From: Pseudomonadota bacterium
GTDB lineage: Bacteria; Pseudomonadota; Gammaproteobacteria; Xanthomonadales; Rhodanobacteraceae
Length of the DNA stretch: 38,406 bases
Direction of reading: 5' to 3'
Assembly: GCA_018240505.1 (NCBI GenBank)
Contig: JAFEFQ010000003.1
Location: 1-38,406 of the forward strand
This document shows positions 16,486-23,950 of this stretch, in pieces; position 1 is the stretch's first letter, and every line of letters begins with the position of its first letter. Under the pieces are notes generated by a model. It was not told the DNA's origin. It was given only the letters and a program-made list of their open reading frames with translations, and did not search any database. A program made the translations under genes and the position numbers.

Positions 16486-17874
16486 ATGACCGAAACCGTC
16501 CCGTCCAGCCCCGGCGCCACCGTCCAGGTGAATCTGCGCGTCATCCCGCGTGAGCAGCACACGATCTCGCGCAAGAATATTTCCTCGGGCGCACTGCGTG
16601 TGCTCTATCGTCTCAACGAGGCCGGTTTTGCCGCCTTCCTCGTCGGCGGCGCCGTGCGCGATCTGCTGCTCGGCGGGCGGCCGAAGGATTTCGACGTCGC
16701 CACCGACGCGACGCCCGAGGACGTCAAGCGTCTGTTCCGCAACTGCCGCCTGATCGGACGGCGCTTCCGCCTCGCCCACGTCGTGTTCGGCAACGAGATT
16801 GTCGAGGTCGCCACGTTTCGCGGCTCGAGCGACGACGGCAGCGGCGACCGCCACGTCGTCGACGGCCGCATCGTGCGCGACAACGTTTACGGCACGATCG
16901 AGGAGGATGCGGTACGCCGCGACTTCACCGTCAACGCGCTCTACTACGACATCGCCGATTTTTCCGTGCGCGATTACGTCGGCGGCTACGAGGACCTGAT
17001 GCGGCGCGAACTGCGCCTGATCGGCGATCCGGTGCAGCGCTATCGCGAGGACCCGGTGCGCATGCTGCGAGCGGTACGGCTCGCGGCCAAGCTCGAATTC
17101 TCGATCGCGGCCGATGCGCGCGCGCCGTTCGACGATCTCGGCGAACTGCTGTTGCAGGCACCGCCGGCACGCCTGTTCGACGAGTCGCTGAAGATGTTCA
17201 TGGCCGGCAGCGGACTCAAGAGCTTCCGCGCGCTCGATACCTCCGGCCTGCTCGCCGATGTCTATCCGCTGACCGCGCGCGCACTCGCGATCAAGAGCGG
17301 CGCGACGTTCCGCGCGATGATCGAGCAGGGCATGGCGAACACCGACGCGCGCGTCGCCGAGGGCAAGCCGGTGACGCCGGCCTTCCTGTTCGCGATCCTG
17401 CTGTGGGGACCGGTACGCGCGCAGGTCGAAAAGGAACTGGCACGCGGCACCGACATGAATTTGGCATGGATACGCATCGGCAACCTCGTGATGAACGAGC
17501 AGTCGAAGCACGTCGCCATACCGCGCCGGTTCGCGATCGCGATCGAGGAAATCTGGTCGCTGCAGCCGCGCTTCGAGCAGAGGCAAAGAAAGCGCGTGTC
17601 GCGCCTGCTCGCGCATCCGCGTTTTCGCGCGGCCTACGACTTCCTGCTGCTGCGCGCCGGCGAAAGCGCCGAGATCGCCACGCTCGGCGCTTGGTGGACG
17701 CAGGTGCAAACCTTGTCGCACGACGAACTGGCCGTGCAGTTGAACGCACTGCCGACGGCGCCGTCCGCTGGCGCGGAAGAGGCCGGCGATAGCGTCGCCG
17801 CTGCGCCGAAAAAGCGTCCGCGCCGTCGCCGCAAGCGGCTGCCAGGCGCGGCGGCACAGGCCCCGTCGGAGTAG
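16486..17874 (+). CDS. pcnB: Poly(A) polymerase I
   Basis: A 462-residue class II nucleotidyltransferase. The catalytic core reads FLVGGAVRDLLLGGRPKDFDVATDATP with the DxD acidic pair, then RRFRLAHVVFG and the RRDFTVNALYYD motif. A Lys/Arg-rich tail (KKRPRRRRKRLPG) fits RNA binding. The length and the start of the folK-pan cluster favour PcnB over a CCA-adding enzyme. It adds 3' poly(A) tails to RNA and promotes decay. The ATG at 16486 was chosen because the upstream in-frame sequence overlaps the tRNA-Glu promoter side; only a weak AGGAAA lies ~18 nt upstream. folK follows after 10 nt. Confidence 0.93.
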   Translation: MTETVPSSPGATVQVNLRVIPREQHTISRKNISSGALRVLYRLNEAGFAAFLVGGAVRDLLLGGRPKDFDVATDATPEDVKRLFRNCRLIGRRFRLAHVVFGNEIVEVATFRGSSDDGSGDRHVVDGRIVRDNVYGTIEEDAVRRDFTVNALYYDIADFSVRDYVGGYEDLMRRELRLIGDPVQRYREDPVRMLRAVRLAAKLEFSIAADARAPFDDLGELLLQAPPARLFDESLKMFMAGSGLKSFRALDTSGLLADVYPLTARALAIKSGATFRAMIEQGMANTDARVAEGKPVTPAFLFAILLWGPVRAQVEKELARGTDMNLAWIRIGNLVMNEQSKHVAIPRRFAIAIEEIWSLQPRFEQRQRKRVSRLLAHPRFRAAYDFLLLRAGESAEIATLGAWWTQVQTLSHDELAVQLNALPTAPSAGAEEAGDSVAAAPKKRPRRRRKRLPGAAAQAPSE

Positions 17875-17884
17875 TCGGCGCGCC

Positions 17885-18376
17885 GTGGTCGCCGCCTATA
17901 TCGGGCTCGGCAGCAATCTCGACGGGCCCATCGAGCAGGTCGAGCGCGCACTGCGCGAGCTGGATGCCCTGCCAAAGACGCGGCTCGTCGCGCGTTCGCG
18001 CCTGTATCGCACCGCGCCCTGGGGTGGCATCGAGCAGCCGGATTTCATCAACGCGGTCGCGCGCCTGGAGACCAGGCTCGAAGCCGGCGAGCTGATGCGC
18101 TCCCTGCTCGACGTCGAGCATCGCGCCGGCCGCCGTCGCGATGGCGAACGCAATGGTCCTCGCGTCCTCGATCTCGACTTGCTGCTCTACGGCGATGAAC
18201 GCATCGACGATGCCGGTCTGCACGTGCCACATCCGCGGCTGCACGAGCGTGCCTTCGTCCTCGTGCCGCTGACCGAGATTGCGCCGGATCTCGTCGTGCC
18301 GGGGCTCGGTGCGGTGCGCAACCTGCTTGCCGGCATCGACGCACAAGGCGTCGTCCCGGCGGACGGCGCGACTTGA
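17885..18376 (+). CDS. folK: 6-hydroxymethyl-7,8-dihydropterin pyrophosphokinase
   Basis: A 163-residue HPPK with GTG start (VVAAYIGLGSNL). The signature motifs are visible: GLGSNL for the pterin pocket, SRLYRTAPWGGIEQPDFINAV, and RVLDLDLLLYG with the two Mg-binding aspartates. It transfers pyrophosphate from ATP to HMDP in folate synthesis. It lies 10 nt after pcnB and 80 nt before panB, as in E. coli. The GTG start and lack of a nearby Shine-Dalgarno suggest that translation depends on pcnB. Confidence 0.95.
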   Translation: MVAAYIGLGSNLDGPIEQVERALRELDALPKTRLVARSRLYRTAPWGGIEQPDFINAVARLETRLEAGELMRSLLDVEHRAGRRRDGERNGPRVLDLDLLLYGDERIDDAGLHVPHPRLHERAFVLVPLTEIAPDLVVPGLGAVRNLLAGIDAQGVVPADGAT

Positions 18377-18456
18377 GGGTTCCCTTGAATTGCGGCGGCG
18401 CACCACGCATTTAGTCGATTCGATACACTACGCGGCCCGCGTCCGCCGAGCGCCCC

Positions 18457-19281
18457 ATGTCCGCCCACCCCAAATCCGCTGCCGCCAAGCCGCCCATCAC
18501 CGTGCCCCGGCTGTTCGAGATGAAGGCCGCTGGTGACAAGATCGTCATGCTGACCGCTTACGACGCGGGTTTTGCCGCCCAGTGCGAGGCGGCCGGCGTC
18601 GATGCCGTGCTCGTCGGCGATTCGCTCGGCAACGTCGTGCAGGGGCGCGAGAGCACCTTGCCGGTGACGCTAGCCGACATGGTCTACCACACCGCGGCCG
18701 TGAAGCGTGGCCTGGCCACGCCGCTGCTGATCGCCGACCTGCCGTTCATGACCTACCGCGACGTCGACACCGCGCTGCGTTCCTCTGCGCGCCTCGTCGC
18801 CGAGGGCGGCGCGGCGATGGTCAAGCTCGAAGGCGCCGATTACGTGCTCGACATCATCAACGCGCTCGATCGCCGTCAGGTGCCGGTGTGCGCGCATCTG
18901 GGCCTGACGCCGCAGTCGGTGCACAAGTTCGGCGGCTATCGCGTGCAGGGCAAGAGCAAGTCGGCGGCCGAACGCTTGATCGCCGACGCGCATGCGGTCG
19001 AGCAGGCCGGTGCCTCGCTGCTCGTGCTCGAATGCGTGCCGGCGGCGCTGGTGAAGACGATCACGGCCGCGCTGCACATCCCGACGATCGGCATCGGCGC
19101 CGGCGTCGACTGCGACGGCCAGGTGCTCGTGCTCTACGACATGCTCGGCATCACGCCCGGCAAGCGGCCGAAGTTCTCCAGGGATTTTCTCGCTGGCGCC
19201 GGCTCGGTGCTCGACGCGATCAAGGCCTATGCGAAGGCCGTGCGTAGCGGCGCGTTCCCGGCCGCGGAACATTCGTTCTGA
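18457..19281 (+). CDS. panB: 3-methyl-2-oxobutanoate hydroxymethyltransferase
   Basis: A 274-residue TIM-barrel enzyme. It has MLTAYDAGFAAQCEAAGVD, the Mg-binding VGDSLGNVVQG, and the GIGAGVDCDGQVLVLYDMLG segment conserved in PanB. It makes ketopantoate from 2-oxoisovalerate and methylene-tetrahydrofolate, the first committed step to pantothenate and CoA. panC follows after 5 nt. The 80-nt gap before it may hold a promoter (GATACACT near 18422), but no matching -35 is evident. Confidence 0.96.
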   Translation: MSAHPKSAAAKPPITVPRLFEMKAAGDKIVMLTAYDAGFAAQCEAAGVDAVLVGDSLGNVVQGRESTLPVTLADMVYHTAAVKRGLATPLLIADLPFMTYRDVDTALRSSARLVAEGGAAMVKLEGADYVLDIINALDRRQVPVCAHLGLTPQSVHKFGGYRVQGKSKSAAERLIADAHAVEQAGASLLVLECVPAALVKTITAALHIPTIGIGAGVDCDGQVLVLYDMLGITPGKRPKFSRDFLAGAGSVLDAIKAYAKAVRSGAFPAAEHSF

Positions 19282-19286
19282 GCACG

Positions 19287-20201
19287 ATGGATAGCGTAAC
19301 GACCGCCGCGGAACTGCGCACCCGCATTGCCGCCTGGCGCCGGGACGGCGCGCGCATCGGCTTCGTGCCGACGATGGGCAATCTGCACCAGGGGCATTTT
19401 TCCCTGATCGAGTTGTGCCGCAGGCAGGCCGACCGCGTCGTTGCCAGCGTCTTCGTCAATCCGACCCAGTTCGGGCCGAATGAAGACTTCGCGCGCTATC
19501 CGCGCACGCTGGCGCAGGACCAGGCTGGGCTAGCCGCGCACGGCTGCGACCTGTTGTTCGCGCCTGCGGTCGAGGAGATGTATCCGTTCGGCATCGGGCA
19601 GACCGTGCGCGTCGAGGTGCCCGTGGTATCCGCGCCGCTCGAAGGCGAGCGGCGCCCCGGGCACTTCGCCGGCGTCGCGACCGTGGTCACGAAACTGCTC
19701 AACCTCGTGCGGCCCGATGTGGCTGTGTTCGGGCGCAAGGACTACCAGCAACTGCTCGTGATCGAGCGCCTCGCGCGCGACCTGCGTCTGCCGGTCGAGA
19801 TCGTCGGCGCGCCCATCGTACGCGAAGCGAACGGACTGGCGATGAGCTCACGCAACCAGTATTTGTCTGCCGAGGAGCGTGAGCGCGCCGGCCTGATTCA
19901 TTCCGTGCTGCTCGGCATGCAGGACGAGGCCAATGCCGGCGCGGCGGTGGCAGAAATCGAGCGGCTTGCGTACAACGCGCTCGAAGCGGCCGGCTTCGTG
20001 GTGGACTACGCGGTCGTGCGCTCGGCGCAGACCCTGCTCGAACCCGCGGCCGGCCAGCGCGACGCGCTGGTCGCCCTGGTCGCGGCCCGGCTGGGCAAGA
20101 CGCGGCTCATAGACAACATCGAAATCGACCCGGATGCACCAGTGCAGAGCTTGTTTGAACGGGATCACGCTTCCGCGACAAATTCGCGCACGGACTTGTA
20201 G
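19287..20201 (+). CDS. panC: Pantothenate synthetase
   Basis: A 304-residue nucleotidyltransferase-fold ligase. It has PTMGNLHQGH with the HxGH ATP site, FVNPTQFGPNEDF, VFGRKDYQQ and MSSRNQYL, all diagnostic of PanC. It joins pantoate and beta-alanine with ATP through a pantoyl-adenylate. The C-terminal ~20 residues (SLFERDHASATNSRTDL) extend a little past typical homologues. It follows panB in one unit. A terminator at 20315 separates it from panD, which supplies its beta-alanine. Confidence 0.96.
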   Translation: MDSVTTAAELRTRIAAWRRDGARIGFVPTMGNLHQGHFSLIELCRRQADRVVASVFVNPTQFGPNEDFARYPRTLAQDQAGLAAHGCDLLFAPAVEEMYPFGIGQTVRVEVPVVSAPLEGERRPGHFAGVATVVTKLLNLVRPDVAVFGRKDYQQLLVIERLARDLRLPVEIVGAPIVREANGLAMSSRNQYLSAEERERAGLIHSVLLGMQDEANAGAAVAEIERLAYNALEAAGFVVDYAVVRSAQTLLEPAAGQRDALVALVAARLGKTRLIDNIEIDPDAPVQSLFERDHASATNSRTDL

Positions 20202-20348
20202 CAAAAAAGTTTTTCCTGTGGTAAAGTCGCCACCGTCATTGGGATTTTCGCAACGCGAGCTCGTTGCCCCAGTGCACGCAGGGCGCATGTTTGGTAATCG
20301 TCACTCTGACTTACAAACCCTCACTGGATTCAGTCGAGGGTTTTTTTT
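20202..20348 (+). ncRNA. Candidate small RNA or long 3' UTR ending in a strong terminator
   Basis: The first part of the 366-nt gap between panC and panD. An extended -10-like TGGTAAAGT lies at 20219-20227, but no good -35 is seen. A hairpin GCAACG-CGAGCT-CGTTGC follows at ~20250-20267, and the segment ends at the terminator 20315-20348. If transcribed from its own promoter it would give an RNA of about 115-120 nt; otherwise it is the 3' UTR of panBC. A 29-codon frame from ATG 20287 runs through the terminator and was not called. Confidence 0.3.
20315..20348 (+). terminator. Rho-independent terminator between panC and panD
   Basis: The outer stem AAACCCTC/GAGGGTTT (20315-20322, 20336-20343) and inner stem ACTG/CAGT with loop GATT are separated by one bulged C and followed by eight Ts. 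This makes panD a separate transcription unit unless read-through occurs. Confidence 0.9.
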
Positions 20349-20435
20349 CGCCTGCGTGACGGACTTAACCTGTTGAATTCAATGGAGTCGTCCGCAAATT
20401 GTTGCTATGCAGCCAAATAGCGCGGGACAATATCG

Positions 20436-20526
20436 GTTATTGCTGACAGGCTGCGCCTGCAGCAATAACTGTCGGCGTTGAAGCTGACCGCTGCGCGGCA
20501 GCTTAACGCCGACGGAAAGGTCGGCG
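20436..20526 (+). promoter_or_regulatory. panD leader: two tandem long hairpins with an alternative third pairing
   Basis: Hairpin 1 (20436-20469) pairs GTTATTGCTG with CAGCAATAAC, then CAGG with CCTG. Hairpin 2 (20471-20513) pairs GTCGGCGTT with AACGCCGAC, then AAGCTG with CAGCTT and CCGC with GCGG, with two single-base bulges. Their inner cores are alike (GCTGAC…GCTGCGC…GCAGC). The 3' arm of hairpin 2 can instead pair CGCCGAC (20507-20513) with GTCGGCG (20520-20526) around GGAAAG. A run of seven Ts follows at 20546-20552, just before the panD start. The role is unknown: a regulatory leader or a repeat element. Confidence 0.5.
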
Positions 20527-20567
20527 AACTTGGCGAGACTTGTTGTTTTTTTGCTACGGTGATGGGT

Positions 20568-20948
20568 ATGCAGCTCAATATGCTCAAGGCAAAGATCCAC
20601 CGCGCGACGGTGACTCACGCGGAACTGCACTATGAGGGTTCCTGCGCCATCGACGGGCGCCTGCTCGACATTTCCGGCATCCGCGAGTACGAGCAGATCC
20701 ACATCTACAACGTCAACAACGGCGAGCGCTTCTCGACCTACGCGATCCGCGCGGACGAGGGTTCGGGCATCATCTCGATCAACGGCGCCGCCGCGCACCG
20801 CGCCGCGCCGGGCGACATCATCATCATCTGCGCCTACGGCGTGCTGAACGAGGTCGAGGTCGCCAATTTCAAGCCGACCCTGGTTTACGTCGACCGCAAG
20901 AACGCGCTCAGCCACACGAAGAATTCGATTCCGAAGCAAGCAGCATAG
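20568..20948 (+). CDS. panD: Aspartate 1-decarboxylase (pyruvoyl enzyme precursor)
   Basis: A 126-residue precursor. The self-processing site is HYEGSC, with Gly24-Ser25 cleaved to leave a pyruvoyl group on Ser25, matching E. coli numbering when translation starts at 20568 ([20 protein letters not shown]). Conserved [10 protein letters not shown] and [17 protein letters not shown] follow. It makes beta-alanine from aspartate for PanC. An ATG six nt upstream (20562) is also possible; no strong Shine-Dalgarno is present. It is separated from panC by a terminator and preceded by a structured leader, so it may be regulated separately from panB-panC. Confidence 0.95.
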   Translation: MQLNMLKAKIHRATVTHAELHYEGSCAIDGRLLDISGIREYEQIHIYNVNNGERFSTYAIRADEGSGIISINGAAAHRAAPGDIIIICAYGVLNEVEVANFKPTLVYVDRKNALSHTKNSIPKQAA

Positions 20949-20964
20949 CGCGCTCCCGCGGGGC

Positions 20965-22707
20965 TCACTGCATCGTAGCAAGCGCAAGCTGGTCGTTGCC
21001 GATCCGGCCCGTCCCCGCACTTGTGCCTGCGGGATGCGTACGCAGGTAATCGCGCGCGTGCGCCACCTCGATGCGCGACGACTCGGTTGTGCCGGTCTGT
21101 TTCACGAGCTGCGCGAAATAATTGCTCGCGCGACGGCTGTCGCCGGACTGTTCGGCGGCGAGTCCCGCGCCGTACAGCCCGCGGAAACGCGCAGGATAAA
21201 TCTTCAGCGCCGCCTCATACGCCGCAAGCGCGTCGCGCGGCTGCTTCAATTCCAGCAGCAACGCGCCGAGTTGCTCGCGCAGCGGCATGAGCGCACCCGG
21301 CGACACCGGGTGCTTGCCGAGCGCATCCTCCACGTCCGCGCCCGCTTTGAGTTGCGCAACCGCTTGGGTATCGTGGCCTTCGGCGTGCGCGAGCCAGGCC
21401 TCCGCCGCCTGGGCCTGCACGTCGAGATGGCGGCGGAAATAATCGAACTTCGTATCCGAGGTTGCCTCGCGCAGCGCACGCATGCGCCCGATTGCGATGC
21501 GTGCACCGGCGAGGTCGCCGGTGTGGATGCGGCCGAGGGCATGGCCGTATTCGAACATTGCCCGGGTAAACGGATAGCGTGCCCACTGCGCGCGCGACGG
21601 AATTGGCGCCGCCGCCGCTTCCTGCCAGGCCTCGCGTTCGAGCGTATAACGCACCGGCACCGCGGCCAGCGAATAGGCGCCGACGAAATCCAGCGCAGGG
21701 AACGTCTCCTTTGTGTTCGTGACGCGGTCAAGCACGGAGCGCGCGTCCGCGTCGCGGGCTTCCTGCAGGTAAGAGTAGACGAGATAGTCGAGCGCGTGCA
21801 GTTCTTCGCTTTCCGCCGCCGTGCGTCCGCGTTGCGCGGCATAAGCGCGCGAGGCTTCGGCGGAAGCGAGATTGCTGGACACGGCATCGTCCCACATGCC
21901 CAGTCGCGTGAAGATGTGCGACGGCATGTGCAGCGCGTGCGGCACCCAGGGCGCGATCGCGGCATAGGCTTGCGCCGCTGCCAGTGCGCGCCGTGCCAGC
22001 GACGGATAGTCATAGCTGTGGATGATGTAGTGGGCGACGCCCGGATGTTTGGGATTCTGCTTCCAGAGTCGTTCGAGCAGCGCACCAGCCTGCTTTTGCC
22101 GGGCGAGCGTCGTGTCCGTCGGCGTGGCATAGCCGACCGCCAGCATCGCGAGTGCATGGAATACCTGCACCTCGAAATCGCCGGGATAATGTTCGTGCAA
22201 TTGGTGCATCGATGCCTCGTAGGCGACCACGCGCGCCGGCGTGCCAACGGGACCGTGGCAGGACTGCCCGACCGGCGCGGCCGACGTCGTGTCTGGCGTG
22301 ACGTAGTAGGCGTTGATCGCCTCGATGAAGCCGCGCTCGCGTGGCGTTGCCTGTAGCGCCATCGCTTTGGCGGCTGCCGTGCCGCCGGCGGCGAACTCCT
22401 CGGGCAGCGGCGGCGTCCAGATCGGATGCCACCAGGTCTGTGCGATGCCCCAGTACGCCATCGCACAACCCGGATCGCGTTCGGCGATCACGGTAAAGAG
22501 GCGGCGCGATTCTTCGTAGAAAAATGAGTGCAGGAGCGCGACGGCGCGGTTGAATTCCGCCTGCACTTCCGCCTTGCAGGAAATCGGGAACGATACCGCG
22601 CCCGCCGAGCGCAGGTCGCCCGGCGCGGGCGTCGCGGCGGCGAGTGCCGGGCCGAGATACAAGCCAGTAGTGCAGACCAGGACGACAAGCCAACGGCAAT
22701 GGCGCAT
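20965..22707 (-). CDS. Exported TPR-containing protein with conserved histidine motifs
   Basis: A 580-residue protein with a signal peptide (residues 1-24). It consists mostly of helical TPR-like repeats; the clearest is near residues 510-550 (DALAAYEAALKIYPARFRGLYGAGLAAEQ). Three segments look more conserved than a scaffold needs: CAMAYWGIAQTWWHPIW (81-97), HYIIHSYDYP (226-235) and PHALHMPSHIF (256-266). I recall this pattern from a widespread uncharacterised TPR family, but no activity is known to me. A GGGGAAG lies 6 nt before the ATG and is part of a small hairpin (22712-22726). It lies 135 nt downstream of queG on the same strand. Confidence 0.75.
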   Translation of the reverse strand: MRHCRWLVVLVCTTGLYLGPALAAATPAPGDLRSAGAVSFPISCKAEVQAEFNRAVALLHSFFYEESRRLFTVIAERDPGCAMAYWGIAQTWWHPIWTPPLPEEFAAGGTAAAKAMALQATPRERGFIEAINAYYVTPDTTSAAPVGQSCHGPVGTPARVVAYEASMHQLHEHYPGDFEVQVFHALAMLAVGYATPTDTTLARQKQAGALLERLWKQNPKHPGVAHYIIHSYDYPSLARRALAAAQAYAAIAPWVPHALHMPSHIFTRLGMWDDAVSSNLASAEASRAYAAQRGRTAAESEELHALDYLVYSYLQEARDADARSVLDRVTNTKETFPALDFVGAYSLAAVPVRYTLEREAWQEAAAAPIPSRAQWARYPFTRAMFEYGHALGRIHTGDLAGARIAIGRMRALREATSDTKFDYFRRHLDVQAQAAEAWLAHAEGHDTQAVAQLKAGADVEDALGKHPVSPGALMPLREQLGALLLELKQPRDALAAYEAALKIYPARFRGLYGAGLAAEQSGDSRRASNYFAQLVKQTGTTESSRIEVAHARDYLRTHPAGTSAGTGRIGNDQLALATMQ

Positions 22708-22711
22708 GAGG

Positions 22712-22726
22712 CACTTCCCCGAAGTG
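22712..22726 (-). promoter_or_regulatory. Hairpin covering the ribosome binding site of the TPR gene
   Basis: On the transcript CACTTC pairs with GAAGTG around a GGG loop, and the GGGGAAG Shine-Dalgarno of the gene starting at 22707 lies in the loop and 3' arm. Ribosome access could be limited by it. Confidence 0.35.
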
Positions 22727-22842
22727 GCAACGGATCTGTTCTATCCACGCGGACGGGACAATCGTCCGTCAACGAGCGGGTCGAAGCAACTCGCGATGCT
22801 TTGCGACACCATCCGAAACCGGCCAAATCGGCCGCCGGGCCA

Positions 22843-23928
22843 TCACGTTGCATCCATGCTCGGAGGTGCGCTGCGCACATGGCATTCGAGCGCCCATAGT
22901 ACGTGCTCGCGCACCAGTTCAGAGGCGTGTTCCGTCCGCGCCGACAACGCGTCGACGACTTCCTGGCCATGTGGCGCGTTGCCGAGCGCCACCGCGATGT
23001 TGCGCAGCCAGCATTCGTAGCCGATACGGCGGATCGCCGAACCTTCGGTGCGCTGGAGAAATTCTTCTTCGCTCCAGGCGAACAGTTCGATCAGCGCCGC
23101 GCTGTCGAGACCGTGGCGAACGATGAAATCGGGCTCGACGCTTTTTCTTGCGAACTTGTTCCACGGGCAGACGAGCTGGCAGTCGTCGCAGCCGTAGATA
23201 CGGTTGCCGATCGCGCGGCGGAACTCGACCGGGATCGAGCCGCGCAGCTCGATCGTCAGATACGAAATGCAGCGGCGCGCGTCGAGCTGGTTCGGCGCGA
23301 CGATCGCCCGGGTCGGGCAGATGTCGATGCAGCGCGTGCAGGTACCGCAGTGCTCGCCGGCGGGCGCATCGACCGGCAGCGGCAGGTCGGTGAACAACTC
23401 GCCGAGGAAGAACCACGAACCCGCGCTCTTGTTGATCAGGTTGGTGTGCTTGCCGATCCAGCCCAGGCCCGCATTGCGCGCGAGCGCTTTCTCCATCACC
23501 GGCGCGGAGTCGACGAAGGCCCGATAGCCGAACGGGCCGGTTTTGGCGGCGATGCGGTCGGCGAGCTTCTGCAGGCGCGCACGCAGCAGCTTGTGGTAAT
23601 CGCGACCGAGGGCATAGCGCGAGATGTAAGCGAGCGCGGGATCGTCGAGCACTTCCCACGCATCGCGCGCCTGCGGCGGGTCGTAGTCCATGCGCACCGA
23701 GATGACGCGCACGGTTCCCGCTTGCAGCTCGGCGGGCCGGCTGCGCTTGCTGCCGTGGCGCTGCATGTAGTCCATTTCGCCGTGCCGGCCTGCGGCGAGC
23801 CAGTCGCGCAGATGCGCCTCGTCCGCGCCGAGCTCGGTCGCGCTGATGCCGACCTGCTGGAAGCCGAACTCACCGCCCCAGCGCTTGATCCGGGCGGCGA
23901 GTTCGACGTAGTCGGTAGGCGGTTGCAT
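22843..23928 (-). CDS. queG: Epoxyqueuosine reductase
   Basis: A 361-residue protein from the ATG at 23928 (MQPPTDYVELAARIKRWG). It carries the cobalamin-binding N-terminal region with FVDSAPVMEKALARNAGLGWIGKH and two ferredoxin-type motifs, CGTCTRCIDICPT and CDDCQLVCPWN, for two [4Fe-4S] clusters. It performs the last step of queuosine synthesis in tRNA (epoxyqueuosine to queuosine). The ATG at 23952 would overlap the divergent nnrD start and put the promoter inside the gene. The -10 read on the minus strand (TATACT, 23941-23936) predicts transcription starting at about 23928, so the message may be leaderless. There is no Shine-Dalgarno. Confidence 0.93.
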   Translation of the reverse strand: MQPPTDYVELAARIKRWGGEFGFQQVGISATELGADEAHLRDWLAAGRHGEMDYMQRHGSKRSRPAELQAGTVRVISVRMDYDPPQARDAWEVLDDPALAYISRYALGRDYHKLLRARLQKLADRIAAKTGPFGYRAFVDSAPVMEKALARNAGLGWIGKHTNLINKSAGSWFFLGELFTDLPLPVDAPAGEHCGTCTRCIDICPTRAIVAPNQLDARRCISYLTIELRGSIPVEFRRAIGNRIYGCDDCQLVCPWNKFARKSVEPDFIVRHGLDSAALIELFAWSEEEFLQRTEGSAIRRIGYECWLRNIAVALGNAPHGQEVVDALSARTEHASELVREHVLWALECHVRSAPPSMDAT

Positions 23929-23935
23929 CTGCACA

Positions 23936-23943
23936 AGTATAAT
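23936..23943. promoter_or_regulatory. Overlapping divergent -10 elements for queG and nnrD
   Basis: The 8-bp AGTATAAT contains TATAAT on the plus strand (23938-23943) and TATACT on the minus strand (23941-23936). Each lies 7-8 bp from an ATG (23951 for nnrD, 23928 for queG), the distance expected for leaderless starts. No clear -35 is seen on either side. Confidence 0.55.
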
Positions 23944-23950
23944 TGTTCGC

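Noticed and set aside
20287..20376. A 29-codon frame inside the panC-panD gap
   Set aside because: It crosses the terminator hairpin and T run, so it would rarely be transcribed whole, and it has no Shine-Dalgarno.
22740..22790. Hairpin CGGACG/CGTCCG between queG and the TPR gene
   Set aside because: The stem is 6 bp with no T run after it, too little to call a terminator.
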